Source: UBA8514 sp034933685 (GTDB lineage: Bacteria; Bacillota; Clostridia; Lachnospirales; Anaerotignaceae). From it: a DNA stretch of 64,000 nt. Location of the stretch: the NCBI GenBank assembly GCA_034933685.1, contig JAYFNB010000005.1, positions 186,001 to 250,000 of the forward strand, written 5' to 3'. Positions 43,218 through 51,923 of this stretch are shown one piece after another. A program made the translations under genes and the position numbers. Position 1 is the stretch's first letter, and the number at the start of each line of letters is the position of its first letter. The notes under the pieces were generated by a model. The model was given only the letters and a program-made list of their open reading frames with translations. It ran no database searches and had not been told where the DNA came from.

Positions 43218-45626
43218 TTATGTCATCCGCCCTGCAACCACCGTCATATCGTCCTTAACAGCGCCTCCACTTCGCATTTTCGCCGCCTCAATTATTTTTT
43301 GCACCAATTTATCCACACTTCCACCGCATGCATCCAGTGCTTCTTCCACAATCCTACCCTCATTATCCACACCAAGTGCATCGGTAACTCCATCCGTTAC
43401 CATTATTACGGTGTCACCTTCTTTAAGACTGAATGTAGTTTTCTCTCCCTTTGAATCTTTTATAATGCCCACTGGCAGTGATGAAGAGCGTATTGCACGA
43501 ACCTTGCCGTTTCCAGCTATAAACACCGTTGCTCCGCCATTTTTTATAACCTCACCCTTGCCAGTGTATAAGTCTATACTGCAAATATCCAGTGTTGTAT
43601 ACATATCGTCGCTTTTGCCTGTTGCCAGTGCTGTGTTAAGGACATTCACTGCCATCTCCAAGTCAAACCCTGCTGTTAAAAAACTTTTAATTATTCTTAT
43701 TCCGCGGCGGCTTTCTTTTGCAGCCTCTTCTCCTGAACCCATGCCGTCGCATACCGCCATAACCGCATGTTTCCCCTTAAGTTCATCGGCAAAATAGCTG
43801 TCTCCTGTTTCTCTGCTTCCGTCCTTAACTGCAACTGCAACTGCCTTTTGAAAACCGAAGCCTCGTTCTTCTTTAAAAGTTACAGTACAATTTTCTGCCT
43901 TGTCTATTTGGCACTTATCCCGCACCACCAACATGTGCCTGCCCAAGACATTATTTATAACAGGCAGTATACTTGTTTGACATTGAAGATTGCCAAAACA
44001 CTGTGGCTTTTTTACTGATACAAAAAACCCTTCCTTTTCATCGTAAGCAACATAAACACCTTGTAACTCAATTCCCATTTTAAGCAAAGTTGCTTTAATT
44101 TCCTTTGCCATGGATTCGTAAAATCTTGGCTGTGTCATCACCTCTGCTCCAAGACCGCCTATAATTTTCTCAACGCACTGCAATTGCTCTTTAATAAGCC
44201 CTCTGGTTTGATTTAGCCTGCCTTGCCACATCAGAGTGTTGCGATGCTCTCTTGTGCAAATGTTTGCCTCATCTATTATATCCTTTAGGCGCACACATCC
44301 GTTTTTAAGCCAAGCCGTTGCGTCGGCCTCTGTTGCGCGTCCATTGTTTTCCACTGCGCCTATAAGGCGATGTATTCCCTCGTAGGTATCAAAGCTTTTT
44401 GTTCGCCAACAAAAAAGTGCCATGCTACAGCTTTGACAAACTCTGTCTGCAACATTGTCAATTATTTCTGCAGCCGCCTTGGGCGTTACTTCACTTTCCT
44501 CAACCGTATTGTCAAAAACCTCTGCAAGCGTACCAAAGGCTGTTGCAAATGCTTTAAGCCTGCCTTCTGTTATGTCCTTCAAGCGCAAAAAATAATCCTT
44601 ATGCTCAAATTCACTCTTATGGCTTGCAAAAGTATTTATGTAATCAAAAGTTTTTTTTGGCAACACCAAAAACATAACCACTGCCAATCCCATTGCAACC
44701 ACCATACCACGGCTTGGAAGTTGAGCCAAATAAAATGCTGGTATTACTATGCCAATGGCAAAGCTAAGTGCCGAAAGCGCCCTGTTTTTATTGAAGCCAC
44801 CGCACAAAAGCCCAGCCACTGTAAACATTAAAAATTGCTGTGCATCCCCTTTTTGCAAAAGCATAAGACACAATCCCAAAACTGCACCTGTTGCACCTGC
44901 CACTGCCGCACCTGTGCCGTAACCCAATACCAAAACAAGTAGTGTGCCAAAAAACACAGCAAGGCTTTCACCAAAAAATACTCTTTGTGCCAATGCACCT
45001 ATTACAGTAATAAACACAACCGCAAGGCAAATTATTTCGTCGTTATCTAAAATTCTTCGTCCGAGGTTGGTTCTTGCAAGACCTATTCCCATATTAAACA
45101 TAAGGCTTAAACCAATTATCACAACTGCTTCAACAGCCCACCTAAAAACAAGAAATGTACTTATTCCGCTTACTGCCATAAAAACAACTGCACCCATTAG
45201 GGTACACAAACTGCCCTTAACTGCATTTATTAAAGGAGAATGTACTGCTCCTTTTCCTGTTGTAAAAAAATCTGTTGCTGTGGCAGAGCATAATCCTATA
45301 ATATATACAGGTAACCCGTATTTTAATCCACTGGTTATGTAGCCCAAAAAAATCGACATGCAAACAAAATAGAAGGTTGTTCCTCGTCCAAAATATGCCG
45401 TTAAGCAGGCTATACCTACAGGGTTAAAATTTCCAAAAAGGGTAAAACTTCCACAAAGATAACCGAAAACGCAGCTTACTGCAGTTTCTATCCCATTTTT
45501 CAACGTTATAGGATGTGGATTGACAGTTTCATTTATTTTAATTGGCTGAATTTTCATTTTGATTTGTTTTTTCTCTCTTTTTATTGGTCTAATTACTTTA
45601 CCAAATTCTGTTACAGGTTTGTCCAT
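43218..45626 (-). CDS. spoIIE: Stage II sporulation protein E (PP2C phosphatase)
   Basis: 802 residues from the ATG at 45626, seven bases after GGAGG. About ten membrane helices (residues 45-330), a central oligomerisation region, and a C-terminal PP2C domain with TGDSYFADE, MAVCDGMGSGEEA and MVTDGVTDAL. SpoIIE dephosphorylates SpoIIAA to activate sigma-F in the forespore. The gene shows that the host has, or had, the sporulation programme. The promoter has 21-bp spacing and Spo0A boxes. Confidence 0.97.
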   Translation of the reverse strand: MDKPVTEFGKVIRPIKREKKQIKMKIQPIKINETVNPHPITLKNGIETAVSCVFGYLCGSFTLFGNFNPVGIACLTAYFGRGTTFYFVCMSIFLGYITSGLKYGLPVYIIGLCSATATDFFTTGKGAVHSPLINAVKGSLCTLMGAVVFMAVSGISTFLVFRWAVEAVVIIGLSLMFNMGIGLARTNLGRRILDNDEIICLAVVFITVIGALAQRVFFGESLAVFFGTLLVLVLGYGTGAAVAGATGAVLGLCLMLLQKGDAQQFLMFTVAGLLCGGFNKNRALSALSFAIGIVIPAFYLAQLPSRGMVVAMGLAVVMFLVLPKKTFDYINTFASHKSEFEHKDYFLRLKDITEGRLKAFATAFGTLAEVFDNTVEESEVTPKAAAEIIDNVADRVCQSCSMALFCWRTKSFDTYEGIHRLIGAVENNGRATEADATAWLKNGCVRLKDIIDEANICTREHRNTLMWQGRLNQTRGLIKEQLQCVEKIIGGLGAEVMTQPRFYESMAKEIKATLLKMGIELQGVYVAYDEKEGFFVSVKKPQCFGNLQCQTSILPVINNVLGRHMLVVRDKCQIDKAENCTVTFKEERGFGFQKAVAVAVKDGSRETGDSYFADELKGKHAVMAVCDGMGSGEEAAKESRRGIRIIKSFLTAGFDLEMAVNVLNTALATGKSDDMYTTLDICSIDLYTGKGEVIKNGGATVFIAGNGKVRAIRSSSLPVGIIKDSKGEKTTFSLKEGDTVIMVTDGVTDALGVDNEGRIVEEALDACGGSVDKLVQKIIEAAKMRSGGAVKDDMTVVAGRMT

Positions 45627-45646
45627 ATTCATCCCTCCGTTAGAAC

Positions 45647-45679
45647 AGTATAAAATAAGAACAAAAATTATTTTGTCAA
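45647..45679 (-). promoter_or_regulatory. spoIIE promoter with 21-bp spacer and Spo0A box
   Basis: TTGACA at 45679-45674 and TATACT at 45652-45647 are 21 bases apart. TTTGTCAAA at 45672-45680 matches the 0A-box consensus TTTGTCRAA and overlaps the -35 element. A second near match, TTTGTCGCA, lies at 45723-45715 on the minus strand. Bacillus spoIIE and spoIIG promoters also have 21-22-bp spacing and are activated by Spo0A. Confidence 0.7.
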
Positions 45680-45727
45680 AATTGGTATTGCATTACCTAA
45701 AAATTATTACTATTTGCGACAAAAAAA

Positions 45728-45757
45728 TAAGGCCTAAAAGCAACGCTTTTAAGCCAA
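45728..45757 (-). terminator. Terminator after the small charged-protein gene
   Basis: GGCTTAAAAGC and GCTTTTAGGCC with a short loop, then TTATTTTTTTG on the minus strand, about 17 bp beyond the stop. Confidence 0.8.
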
Positions 45758-45774
45758 TAGGTTATAAATTTATT

Positions 45775-45972
45775 CTATTCGTAGTCGTCGTCGTAATCGT
45801 CATAGTCTGCAATGCTGCGATAATCACCTTTAGCACCCAGTCCCACAACCTGCTTAGGGCGTCCTGCTTTTTTCTTTGCCCCACCTTCAGCCTTACGTTT
45901 TTCAACCTCCGCTTCTTTTTCAATCTTTTTCATACGTTCATAGCGTTCAAACTCCGATACCTTTTTTGACAC
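45775..45972 (-). CDS. Small highly charged protein with acidic C-terminus, unknown function
   Basis: 65 residues starting at GTG with GGGAG nine bases upstream. The first half is a charged helix (KVSEFERYERMKKIEKEAEV), then a basic stretch around KKKAGRPKQ, and the last ten residues are almost all Asp, Tyr and Glu. It has its own terminator. No homologue recognised. The KKKAGRPK stretch resembles an AT-hook-like basic patch, which could mean nucleic-acid contact, but this is speculation. Confidence 0.6.
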   Translation of the reverse strand: MSKKVSEFERYERMKKIEKEAEVEKRKAEGGAKKKAGRPKQVVGLGAKGDYRSIADYDDYDDDYE

Positions 45973-46072
45973 TGAAATTCTCTCCCTGATAAGATTTATT
46001 AGGCTTAATTTTAACTACATAAGTATTATTGTTCAAAAACCTGATATTGTCAATAATAAATTTAAAAACCTA

Positions 46073-46100
46073 TTGCTAATTGCAAAAAATAGTATATACT
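46073..46100 (+). promoter_or_regulatory. Promoter of the YheO-type regulator gene
   Basis: TTGCTA at 46073-46078, a 16-base spacer and TATACT at 46095-46100, 62 bases before the ATG. Confidence 0.5.
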
Positions 46101-46162
46101 AAAATCACAGAGTAAAATATAGTAATTTAACATTAAAAAATTTTATTAAGGAGGTCCCAAAT

Positions 46163-46831
46163 ATGAAACAAAAGCCTATTTCTTTGACAAAGGGTGACCT
46201 AGCAATACTTGAGTCCTACAAGACTCTTGCCGAGGGTCTTGCCAACTACCTTGGTGATGGCTACGAAATAGTAGTTCACAGCCTTGGAAACCTTGAACAT
46301 TCCGTAATTAAAATTATTAACGGCCACCACACAGCCCGCAAAGAAGGTTCCCCAATAACAGATTTGGGACTTACAATGGCACGCAGTATAAACGAAAGCG
46401 GTCAAAAAAAATATATGTCCTACTTTAACAAAACAGCAAAGGGCGAGCCTCTTAAAAGTACCTCAATTGCTATAACTGGTGAAAAAGGAAACGTAATAGG
46501 CTTATTGTGCATAAACTTTTACATGAGCACACCTTTAAGCACCATTCTGGCTTGCCTAACCCCTGAAAACGGTGACTTCCGTAATAACAACTTTGCCGAA
46601 AGCTTCGTAGAAGACGTTGATGACCTTTTGAAACTTAGCCTTAAAGAAGCGTCTGACAAAGTTTATGGCGACCGTTCCATTGCCACTTCCAATAAGAATA
46701 AAGAGATTATATCAATACTTAACGAAAAGGGAATTTTCAACTTTAAAGACGCGGTTATTAAAATAGCCGACATGATGGGCATTTCCAAAAACACTGTATA
46801 TATGCATATTCGAAACATATCCAAAAAGTAA
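46163..46831 (+). CDS. YheO-like PAS and helix-turn-helix transcriptional regulator
   Basis: 222 residues: YheO-like PAS domain (about 10-125, with YLGDGYEIVVHSLGNLEHSVIKIINGHHTARKEGSPITDLGL) and a C-terminal HTH_22 domain ending DMMGISKNTVYMHIRNISKK. AAGGAGGTCCC precedes the ATG. It is convergent with ridA, a pairing often seen in Firmicutes, and may regulate amino-acid or enamine-related functions. No effector is known for this protein. Confidence 0.9.
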   Translation: MKQKPISLTKGDLAILESYKTLAEGLANYLGDGYEIVVHSLGNLEHSVIKIINGHHTARKEGSPITDLGLTMARSINESGQKKYMSYFNKTAKGEPLKSTSIAITGEKGNVIGLLCINFYMSTPLSTILACLTPENGDFRNNNFAESFVEDVDDLLKLSLKEASDKVYGDRSIATSNKNKEIISILNEKGIFNFKDAVIKIADMMGISKNTVYMHIRNISKK

Positions 46832-46835
46832 TTAA

Positions 46836-46877
46836 AAAGGCATTCCACTTGATTATCAAAATGGAATGCCTTTCTTG
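46836..46877. terminator. Bidirectional terminator
   Basis: AAAGGCATTCCA and TGGAATGCCTTT form a 12-bp stem between the convergent yheO-like and ridA genes. Confidence 0.85.
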
Positions 46878-46897
46878 GTTATTTGCAAAATTTTTTA

Positions 46898-47278
46898 TTA
46901 TTTTTCAAGAACAGCAATAACCTCAACTTCACAAAGAAGTTTTTTAGGTAATTCTTTAACTGCTACGCAAGAACGTGCTGGTTTGCTTGTAAAATATTTG
47001 CCGTAAATTTCGTTAAAAGCAGCGAAATCACCCATGTCTGCAAGGAAACATGTTGTTTTAACAACCTGTTCAAAACCAATTCCGTTTTCCTCAAGAATTG
47101 CTTTAAGGCTCTGCATAACTCTTTCTGCCTGTTCTTCAATTGTTGTACCAACAATTTCGCCAGTACCTGGCATTAAAGCCACCTGTCCTGATGTAAATAA
47201 GAATCCGTTTACTGAAATTGCCTGTGAATATGGTCCGATTGCTGCTGGTGCTTTATCTGTGCTTGTAACTTTTAACAT
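46898..47278 (-). CDS. ridA: RidA family reactive enamine/imine deaminase
   Basis: 126 residues. Motifs VTSTDKAPAAIGPYSQAISVNGFLFTSGQ and the C-terminal ARSCVAVKELPKKLLCEVEVIAV, with the conserved Arg of the active site. It hydrolyses reactive 2-aminoacrylate and related imines from PLP enzymes. It has a consensus promoter of its own. Confidence 0.95.
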   Translation of the reverse strand: MLKVTSTDKAPAAIGPYSQAISVNGFLFTSGQVALMPGTGEIVGTTIEEQAERVMQSLKAILEENGIGFEQVVKTTCFLADMGDFAAFNEIYGKYFTSKPARSCVAVKELPKKLLCEVEVIAVLEK

Positions 47279-47333
47279 TTGTGAAAACTCCCTTCAAAAT
47301 AAAAATTATATACAGTGTTTGTTTATTTAAGTA

Positions 47334-47362
47334 ATTATATACCTTAACAAAATTTTAGTCAA
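47334..47362 (-). promoter_or_regulatory. Promoter of ridA
   Basis: TTGACT at 47362-47357, a 17-base spacer and TATAAT at 47339-47334. Confidence 0.88.
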
Positions 47363-47446
47363 TGGACTTTTTTTTATTTTTAAAAAACTTTTTCATTTAC
47401 GTTAAAATGTTTCACTATTCAGAACCTTTTTCACCTCATCATCTCA

Positions 47447-48814
47447 CTATATAGAACGTCCACTGGCCTTGTTTTTAGCAAGTCTTTCGTACCATTTTCC
47501 GCTTTTAAGATAAATTGTGTACACCGTGTTGCTCCAAATTGGCGCAATAATCCATGCCGCCGCAACGCCGTAAAACCCAAATCCCATTATTCGTGCCATA
47601 AAATATGCAACTGGCACACGTATTATAAGCTGCGCAACAACCGTATTTTTAAGGGCAAACATTGCATTTCCTGTGCCTTTAATAAAGCCCATAAGAGGAT
47701 AATAAATTGCATAAAGTATGTACATCCAACAAGAAATTCTTATATATTTGGACGCCATTGCCACAACCTCGGGGTCTGTGTTAAAAATTCCAGTAAGGTT
47801 TTCCGCAAACATAAGAATAATTGCCATAAGTACGATGTTAAATGGAATTATCAGCTTTCGTCCAGCCCAAATACTTGCAACTGCCCTGTCCTTTTGCCCA
47901 ACACCTAAATTTTGGCTTGTAATTGCCGCAACAGAGTCGTTAACAGCAGTACATGGCAACACTGCAAAGTTGTCCAACTTAACACAAATTCCATAGGCCG
48001 CACTTGCCACAATGCCATAGCTGTTTACAATGCCGTTTAAGGCAAGATATGCAACATTAATTGTTGCCTGCTGAAAAGCACTTGGAAGACCAATACGCAT
48101 AATATCCTTTGCCACATCTTTATCCCAAGTGTATTCTTTCGGGTTAAAGGTAACAATATGCTTTTTGCTTTTAAAATAAACAATGCTAAGAAAAAACGAA
48201 ACCGCCTGACCTATTACCGTTGCATAAGCCGCGCCGTAAACATCCATATTCATTTCTGCAATAAAAATATAGTCTAAAACAATATTCACAACTGTTGCCG
48301 CCATAACAAAATACATTGAACTTTTAGAATCACCAAACCCTCTTTGCAATGCGCAAACCAAATTGTAACCAAGGGTAAATATCATGCCCATAAATATTAT
48401 TCTTAAATAACCTATGGCATAACCCATTGCTTCTTGCGGCGTAGATATCCAGCTTAATATATGAGGCGAAAGCACAAGCCCTGCAACAGTAATAAATACC
48501 GACCCTAAAAGAAACATTGAAATTGCAGTATTTGCAACACGCTTAATTCTTTCTTGGTCATTAAGGCCAACAAGGCTACTTATAAGTATAGTAACACCCA
48601 AGCTCATTCCTGCAACTGCCATAAAAAGTACATTCATAACAGGTCCGCTTACTGAAACTGCAACTGTTCCTGCCTTTCCCAAATATCTGCCAACAAAATA
48701 TAAATCAACTGCGTTGTATAAAGCTTGAAACATATTACTTGCAACAATAGGTAAAGCAAACTGTAATATTTGCTTATTCAAATTGCCCTTAGTTAAGTCA
48801 TTTTTTAAAGCCAT
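47447..48814 (-). CDS. MATE family efflux transporter
   Basis: 455 residues from the ATG at 48814, preceded by AGGAGGAGTGGAG. An upstream in-frame start would run through the tRNA-Phe gene and is rejected. Twelve membrane helices; N-terminal LPIVASNMFQALYNAVDLYFVGRYLG is typical of the MATE DinF/NorM group. It exports cationic drugs or metabolites using sodium or proton gradients. It lies just after tRNA-Phe, separated by a terminator. Confidence 0.93.
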   Translation of the reverse strand: MALKNDLTKGNLNKQILQFALPIVASNMFQALYNAVDLYFVGRYLGKAGTVAVSVSGPVMNVLFMAVAGMSLGVTILISSLVGLNDQERIKRVANTAISMFLLGSVFITVAGLVLSPHILSWISTPQEAMGYAIGYLRIIFMGMIFTLGYNLVCALQRGFGDSKSSMYFVMAATVVNIVLDYIFIAEMNMDVYGAAYATVIGQAVSFFLSIVYFKSKKHIVTFNPKEYTWDKDVAKDIMRIGLPSAFQQATINVAYLALNGIVNSYGIVASAAYGICVKLDNFAVLPCTAVNDSVAAITSQNLGVGQKDRAVASIWAGRKLIIPFNIVLMAIILMFAENLTGIFNTDPEVVAMASKYIRISCWMYILYAIYYPLMGFIKGTGNAMFALKNTVVAQLIIRVPVAYFMARIMGFGFYGVAAAWIIAPIWSNTVYTIYLKSGKWYERLAKNKASGRSI

Positions 48815-48837
48815 CTCCACTCCTCCTAATATAAATG

Positions 48838-48875
48838 AAAAAATGGTGCAGACACTTAGGTCCACACCATATTTT
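48838..48875 (-). terminator. Terminator after tRNA-Phe
   Basis: ATGGTG...CACCAT stem with an imperfect extension, preceded by A residues and followed by TTTTTTC on the minus strand, between the tRNA and the MATE gene. Confidence 0.75.
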
Positions 48876-48885
48876 TTCACATTAC

Positions 48886-48958
<73 letters not shown>

Positions 48959-48969
48959 ACAACAACATT

Positions 48970-48998
48970 ATTTTACACCAAGTATTATATTTTGTCAA
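48970..48998 (-). promoter_or_regulatory. Promoter of tRNA-Phe
   Basis: TTGACA at 48998-48993, a 17-base spacer and TAAAAT at 48975-48970, twelve bases upstream of the mature tRNA. Confidence 0.88.
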
Positions 48999-49043
48999 CG
49001 CTATATGCATAACTTTTCAAAAAAATAACTAATAATGCAAATA

Positions 49044-49104
49044 TGGTGAATTCTATGTTTCACATGAAACTACATTAGCTTAAGTAAAACGCAGAATTCG
49101 CCAA
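49044..49104. other. Long imperfect inverted repeat containing a parS-like palindrome
   Basis: Arms at 49044-49060 and 49088-49104 pair at 16 of 17 positions as plus-strand RNA (including two G-U pairs). TGTTTCACATGAAACT at 49056-49071 differs from the parS consensus TGTTTCACGTGAAACA at two positions. It lies between the amidase stop and the tRNA-Phe promoter. Confidence 0.5.
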
Positions 49105-49140
49105 ATAAAAACTTATTAAGATGAAGGCCTCTGTTTTGTA

Positions 49141-50712
49141 TTAATATTTATAGCTTGCAATGCTTTCCACGTACTTTTCTGTTGCTCTGCCCATTGCCTC
49201 GCCAAATTTTTTCTGATTTTCTTGTTTTATCAACCACTCGTAGTCCTGTGGGTTGGATAAAAACTTGGTTTCAAACAACATTGCCGGGCAATCTGTTATT
49301 CTTGTAAGTGCCAAATTACTTTGCCTTGGTTCTTTCCCCGAAAAATCCATTAGTCCAGCAACATTTATATTCATAAAATCCACTGCACTGTTTATGTCCT
49401 TATAGGTATAGAATGTTATGAACCCACTGGTATTTGTATAATCAGAAGTAATCGGTAAGGAGTTTCCGTGTATAGAAATAGCCAAATCAGGCTTTTCAGT
49501 AAGTATTACATTAACCCTGTCAGCTAGGGAAACAAAGGTATCATCACTTCTTGTCATAATTACCTCTGCGCCCTTATCCTCCAAATAACTGCGTGCGGCA
49601 AGGGCTATTTGCAAATTAATATCCTTTTCCATAGGTCCATTTGTCCCTGCTGGGCCCACTGCTCCAACATCTGTATCTCCGTGTCCGGCATCAATCACAA
49701 TCTTTGCACCTTTAAGCGTACCATGTTCCTCAAGCACTGGTGCTTTTTTAAGGCTCAAAATTAATCTTTTTCCATCGAAAACCACGCCGCTTCCGCAAAC
49801 CTTGAAGCCTTCATTGAAGTACACGGTATAAACCGCATTTTCGCCTTCCTGAACCGCTTTAACATCTTTAAAATACAAATTTGTTTTAATCGATGCCTCT
49901 GGCTCAAAAATTTTTGTATTAAAAACGGTTAACACTGCATTTTCCTTGTCAACAGTCAGGCTGTATAATGCCGCATAGTCCATGTTAAAGCCAATTTCCG
50001 CTGTATTTCCCTTTACTTCTGGTTCAAATGAAATATGTGTTATGTTATTTTTTTCAAGTTTCCCTTCTTTAACATCTAATGTTTCCTTATAAATGTACGT
50101 ACCGTCATAAATACGATAATACTCATCTGTTTCACCAATTATTTGCATTGTTGTTCCTTTAGCCAAAGGTGTTAATAATTCATTGGACTCATCTGGCTTT
50201 GTTCTGTGAGAAATGTTGTTTCGGTTTACCACGCCATAAATTGGTGCTTTTGCTTCATCATAAAGGTCTGTTTTTTTGCTTTCTTCTTGGATTATTTTTG
50301 GTGTTTCGGTTGATTTTGGCATTTCTGTCTCTTCAGCAACTTGCTCTGCAATAGTTGGCTTATCAACTGCTGTTACTGAAGCCTTCTTAATAACAGTTAT
50401 AACTTTTGTTTTGCTGCCGTTTTTAAACTGAAATACATTTTCTCCATCTTCAAGTTTAACATAATCTGAAAAAAAGCCACTTTCTGTAATTTCTGCAAGT
50501 TCTCCGTTAATATAGAGCTGGTTTTGAGGATTGCATGCACCAAGAATGCTAATGTTTTCGGCCTGTGTTTCATATCCGTCTGTTGGTGCAGTAATAATTA
50601 TTTCTTCAACTGGCTTATAAACTTTATAATCAGCACCAAATGCCACGCCACAAAACGATGTAGAAAGTGCCACGCCTACAGCCACACACATTAATAATTT
50701 TTTTATCTTCAT
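49141..50712 (-). CDS. N-acetylmuramoyl-L-alanine amidase with SH3-like and Ig-like domains
   Basis: 523 residues. Signal peptide (about 1-27), an Ig/glucodextranase-like domain (about 35-105), an SH3-like region (about 155-205), a beta-rich AMIN-like middle part, and an Amidase_3 domain from about residue 340. Zinc and catalytic residues are seen in IDAGHGDTD, MEKDINLQIA, ISIHGNS and LFETKFLSNP. It cleaves the amide between muramic acid and L-alanine in peptidoglycan outside the cell. In such hosts it could act in growth, sporulation or germination. Confidence 0.9.
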   Translation of the reverse strand: MKIKKLLMCVAVGVALSTSFCGVAFGADYKVYKPVEEIIITAPTDGYETQAENISILGACNPQNQLYINGELAEITESGFFSDYVKLEDGENVFQFKNGSKTKVITVIKKASVTAVDKPTIAEQVAEETEMPKSTETPKIIQEESKKTDLYDEAKAPIYGVVNRNNISHRTKPDESNELLTPLAKGTTMQIIGETDEYYRIYDGTYIYKETLDVKEGKLEKNNITHISFEPEVKGNTAEIGFNMDYAALYSLTVDKENAVLTVFNTKIFEPEASIKTNLYFKDVKAVQEGENAVYTVYFNEGFKVCGSGVVFDGKRLILSLKKAPVLEEHGTLKGAKIVIDAGHGDTDVGAVGPAGTNGPMEKDINLQIALAARSYLEDKGAEVIMTRSDDTFVSLADRVNVILTEKPDLAISIHGNSLPITSDYTNTSGFITFYTYKDINSAVDFMNINVAGLMDFSGKEPRQSNLALTRITDCPAMLFETKFLSNPQDYEWLIKQENQKKFGEAMGRATEKYVESIASYKY

Positions 50713-50787
50713 TTTTTATTCCTCCATTTCACTCCTTTATATATTCCCACAATTTTACATTAAAATCAATGGCATTTGGAAGAAAAC

Positions 50788-50818
50788 AAAAAAGCGGCGA
50801 CTGAAGTCACCGCTTTAT
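50788..50818 (-). terminator. Terminator after etfA
   Basis: AAGCGGTGACT and AGTCGCCGCTT (one mismatch) followed by TTTTTG on the minus strand, ten bp beyond the stop. Confidence 0.85.
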
Positions 50819-50827
50819 AACTAAAAA

Positions 50828-51880
50828 TTAGTTAGCATTCTTTTCTGCATTGTATTTCTTAAGAGCCTCTGTTAATTTAGGAACGATAACTTTAACGTCA
50901 CCAACAATACCTAAATCAGAAACACCGAAGATTGCTGCTGTATCGTTCTTGTTAATTGAGATAACAAGTTCAGAACCTTCCATACCAGCAACATGCTGGA
51001 TAGCGCCTGAGATACCACATGCTAAGTAAAGCTCAGGTCTTACAGTCTTACCAGTCTGTCCAACCTGTCTTGAGTTTTCAATCCAACCTGCGTCAACGCA
51101 AGCTCTTGATGAAGAAATTTCGCCGCCAAGCTGCTCAGCACACTCTTTAAGAATGTCAAAACCAGCAGGCCCGCCGATACCACGTCCGCCAGATACAAGT
51201 ACCTTAGCTTCTGTAATGTCTGCATGTTTCTTGCCTTCTTTAACAGCTTCAAGAATTTCTACGTTCATGTCAGCATCTGTAAAGTCAACTGCAAATTTAA
51301 CAACTTCACCTGTTCTTGAAGTGTCTTTGTCAGCTCTCTTCATAACGCCTGGGCGTACAGTTGCCATCTGTGGTTTTGTTCTTGGGCACATAAGTGTAGC
51401 CATGATGTTACCACCAAAAGCAGGACGTGTCATAAGAAGTGCTCTTGTGCCATCTTCACAGCCCATTGCTTCTTCTTTAGCAATTTCTTCTTCAGATTTA
51501 GCCATTCTTAAACCTGTACAGTCTGCAACAAGGCCTGTTTTAATACGGCTAGCAAGTCTAGGTGCAACGTCACGACCAATTGATGATGCGCCGAAGAGCA
51601 TAATTTCTGGGTCATATTCATTGCAAACTAAAGTAAGTGCTTTTGTGTAAGGCTCTGTAACATATTCTTTTAAATATGGGCTGTCAATTAAGATAACTTT
51701 ATCAGCACCATAGTGGAATAATTTAGCTACCTGGTCTTCAATTTTATCACCTAATAATATAGCTACTACGTCGTCTTTTAAATCCTCTTTCAATCTTGTT
51801 GCTTCTCCAATAAGCTCAAGTCCAACGTTCTGAACTTTGCCGCTTCTTTGCTCAACTACTACAAAAATTCCTTTACTCAT
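50828..51880 (-). CDS. etfA: Electron transfer flavoprotein, alpha subunit
   Basis: 350 residues from the ATG at 51880; a start six codons earlier is possible. The C-terminal FAD domain shows SSRACVDAGWIENSRQVGQTGKTVRPELYLACGISGAIQHVAGM near 260-304 and INKNDTAAIF. There is no N-terminal ferredoxin domain. It passes electrons from or to the acyl-CoA dehydrogenase encoded upstream, and in anaerobes the complex may bifurcate electrons. Confidence 0.96.
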   Translation of the reverse strand: MSKGIFVVVEQRSGKVQNVGLELIGEATRLKEDLKDDVVAILLGDKIEDQVAKLFHYGADKVILIDSPYLKEYVTEPYTKALTLVCNEYDPEIMLFGASSIGRDVAPRLASRIKTGLVADCTGLRMAKSEEEIAKEEAMGCEDGTRALLMTRPAFGGNIMATLMCPRTKPQMATVRPGVMKRADKDTSRTGEVVKFAVDFTDADMNVEILEAVKEGKKHADITEAKVLVSGGRGIGGPAGFDILKECAEQLGGEISSSRACVDAGWIENSRQVGQTGKTVRPELYLACGISGAIQHVAGMEGSELVISINKNDTAAIFGVSDLGIVGDVKVIVPKLTEALKKYNAEKNAN

Positions 51881-51923
51881 TGTAGCGTTACCTCCCATTC
51901 TTTATATTATAAACCTACGGAAA

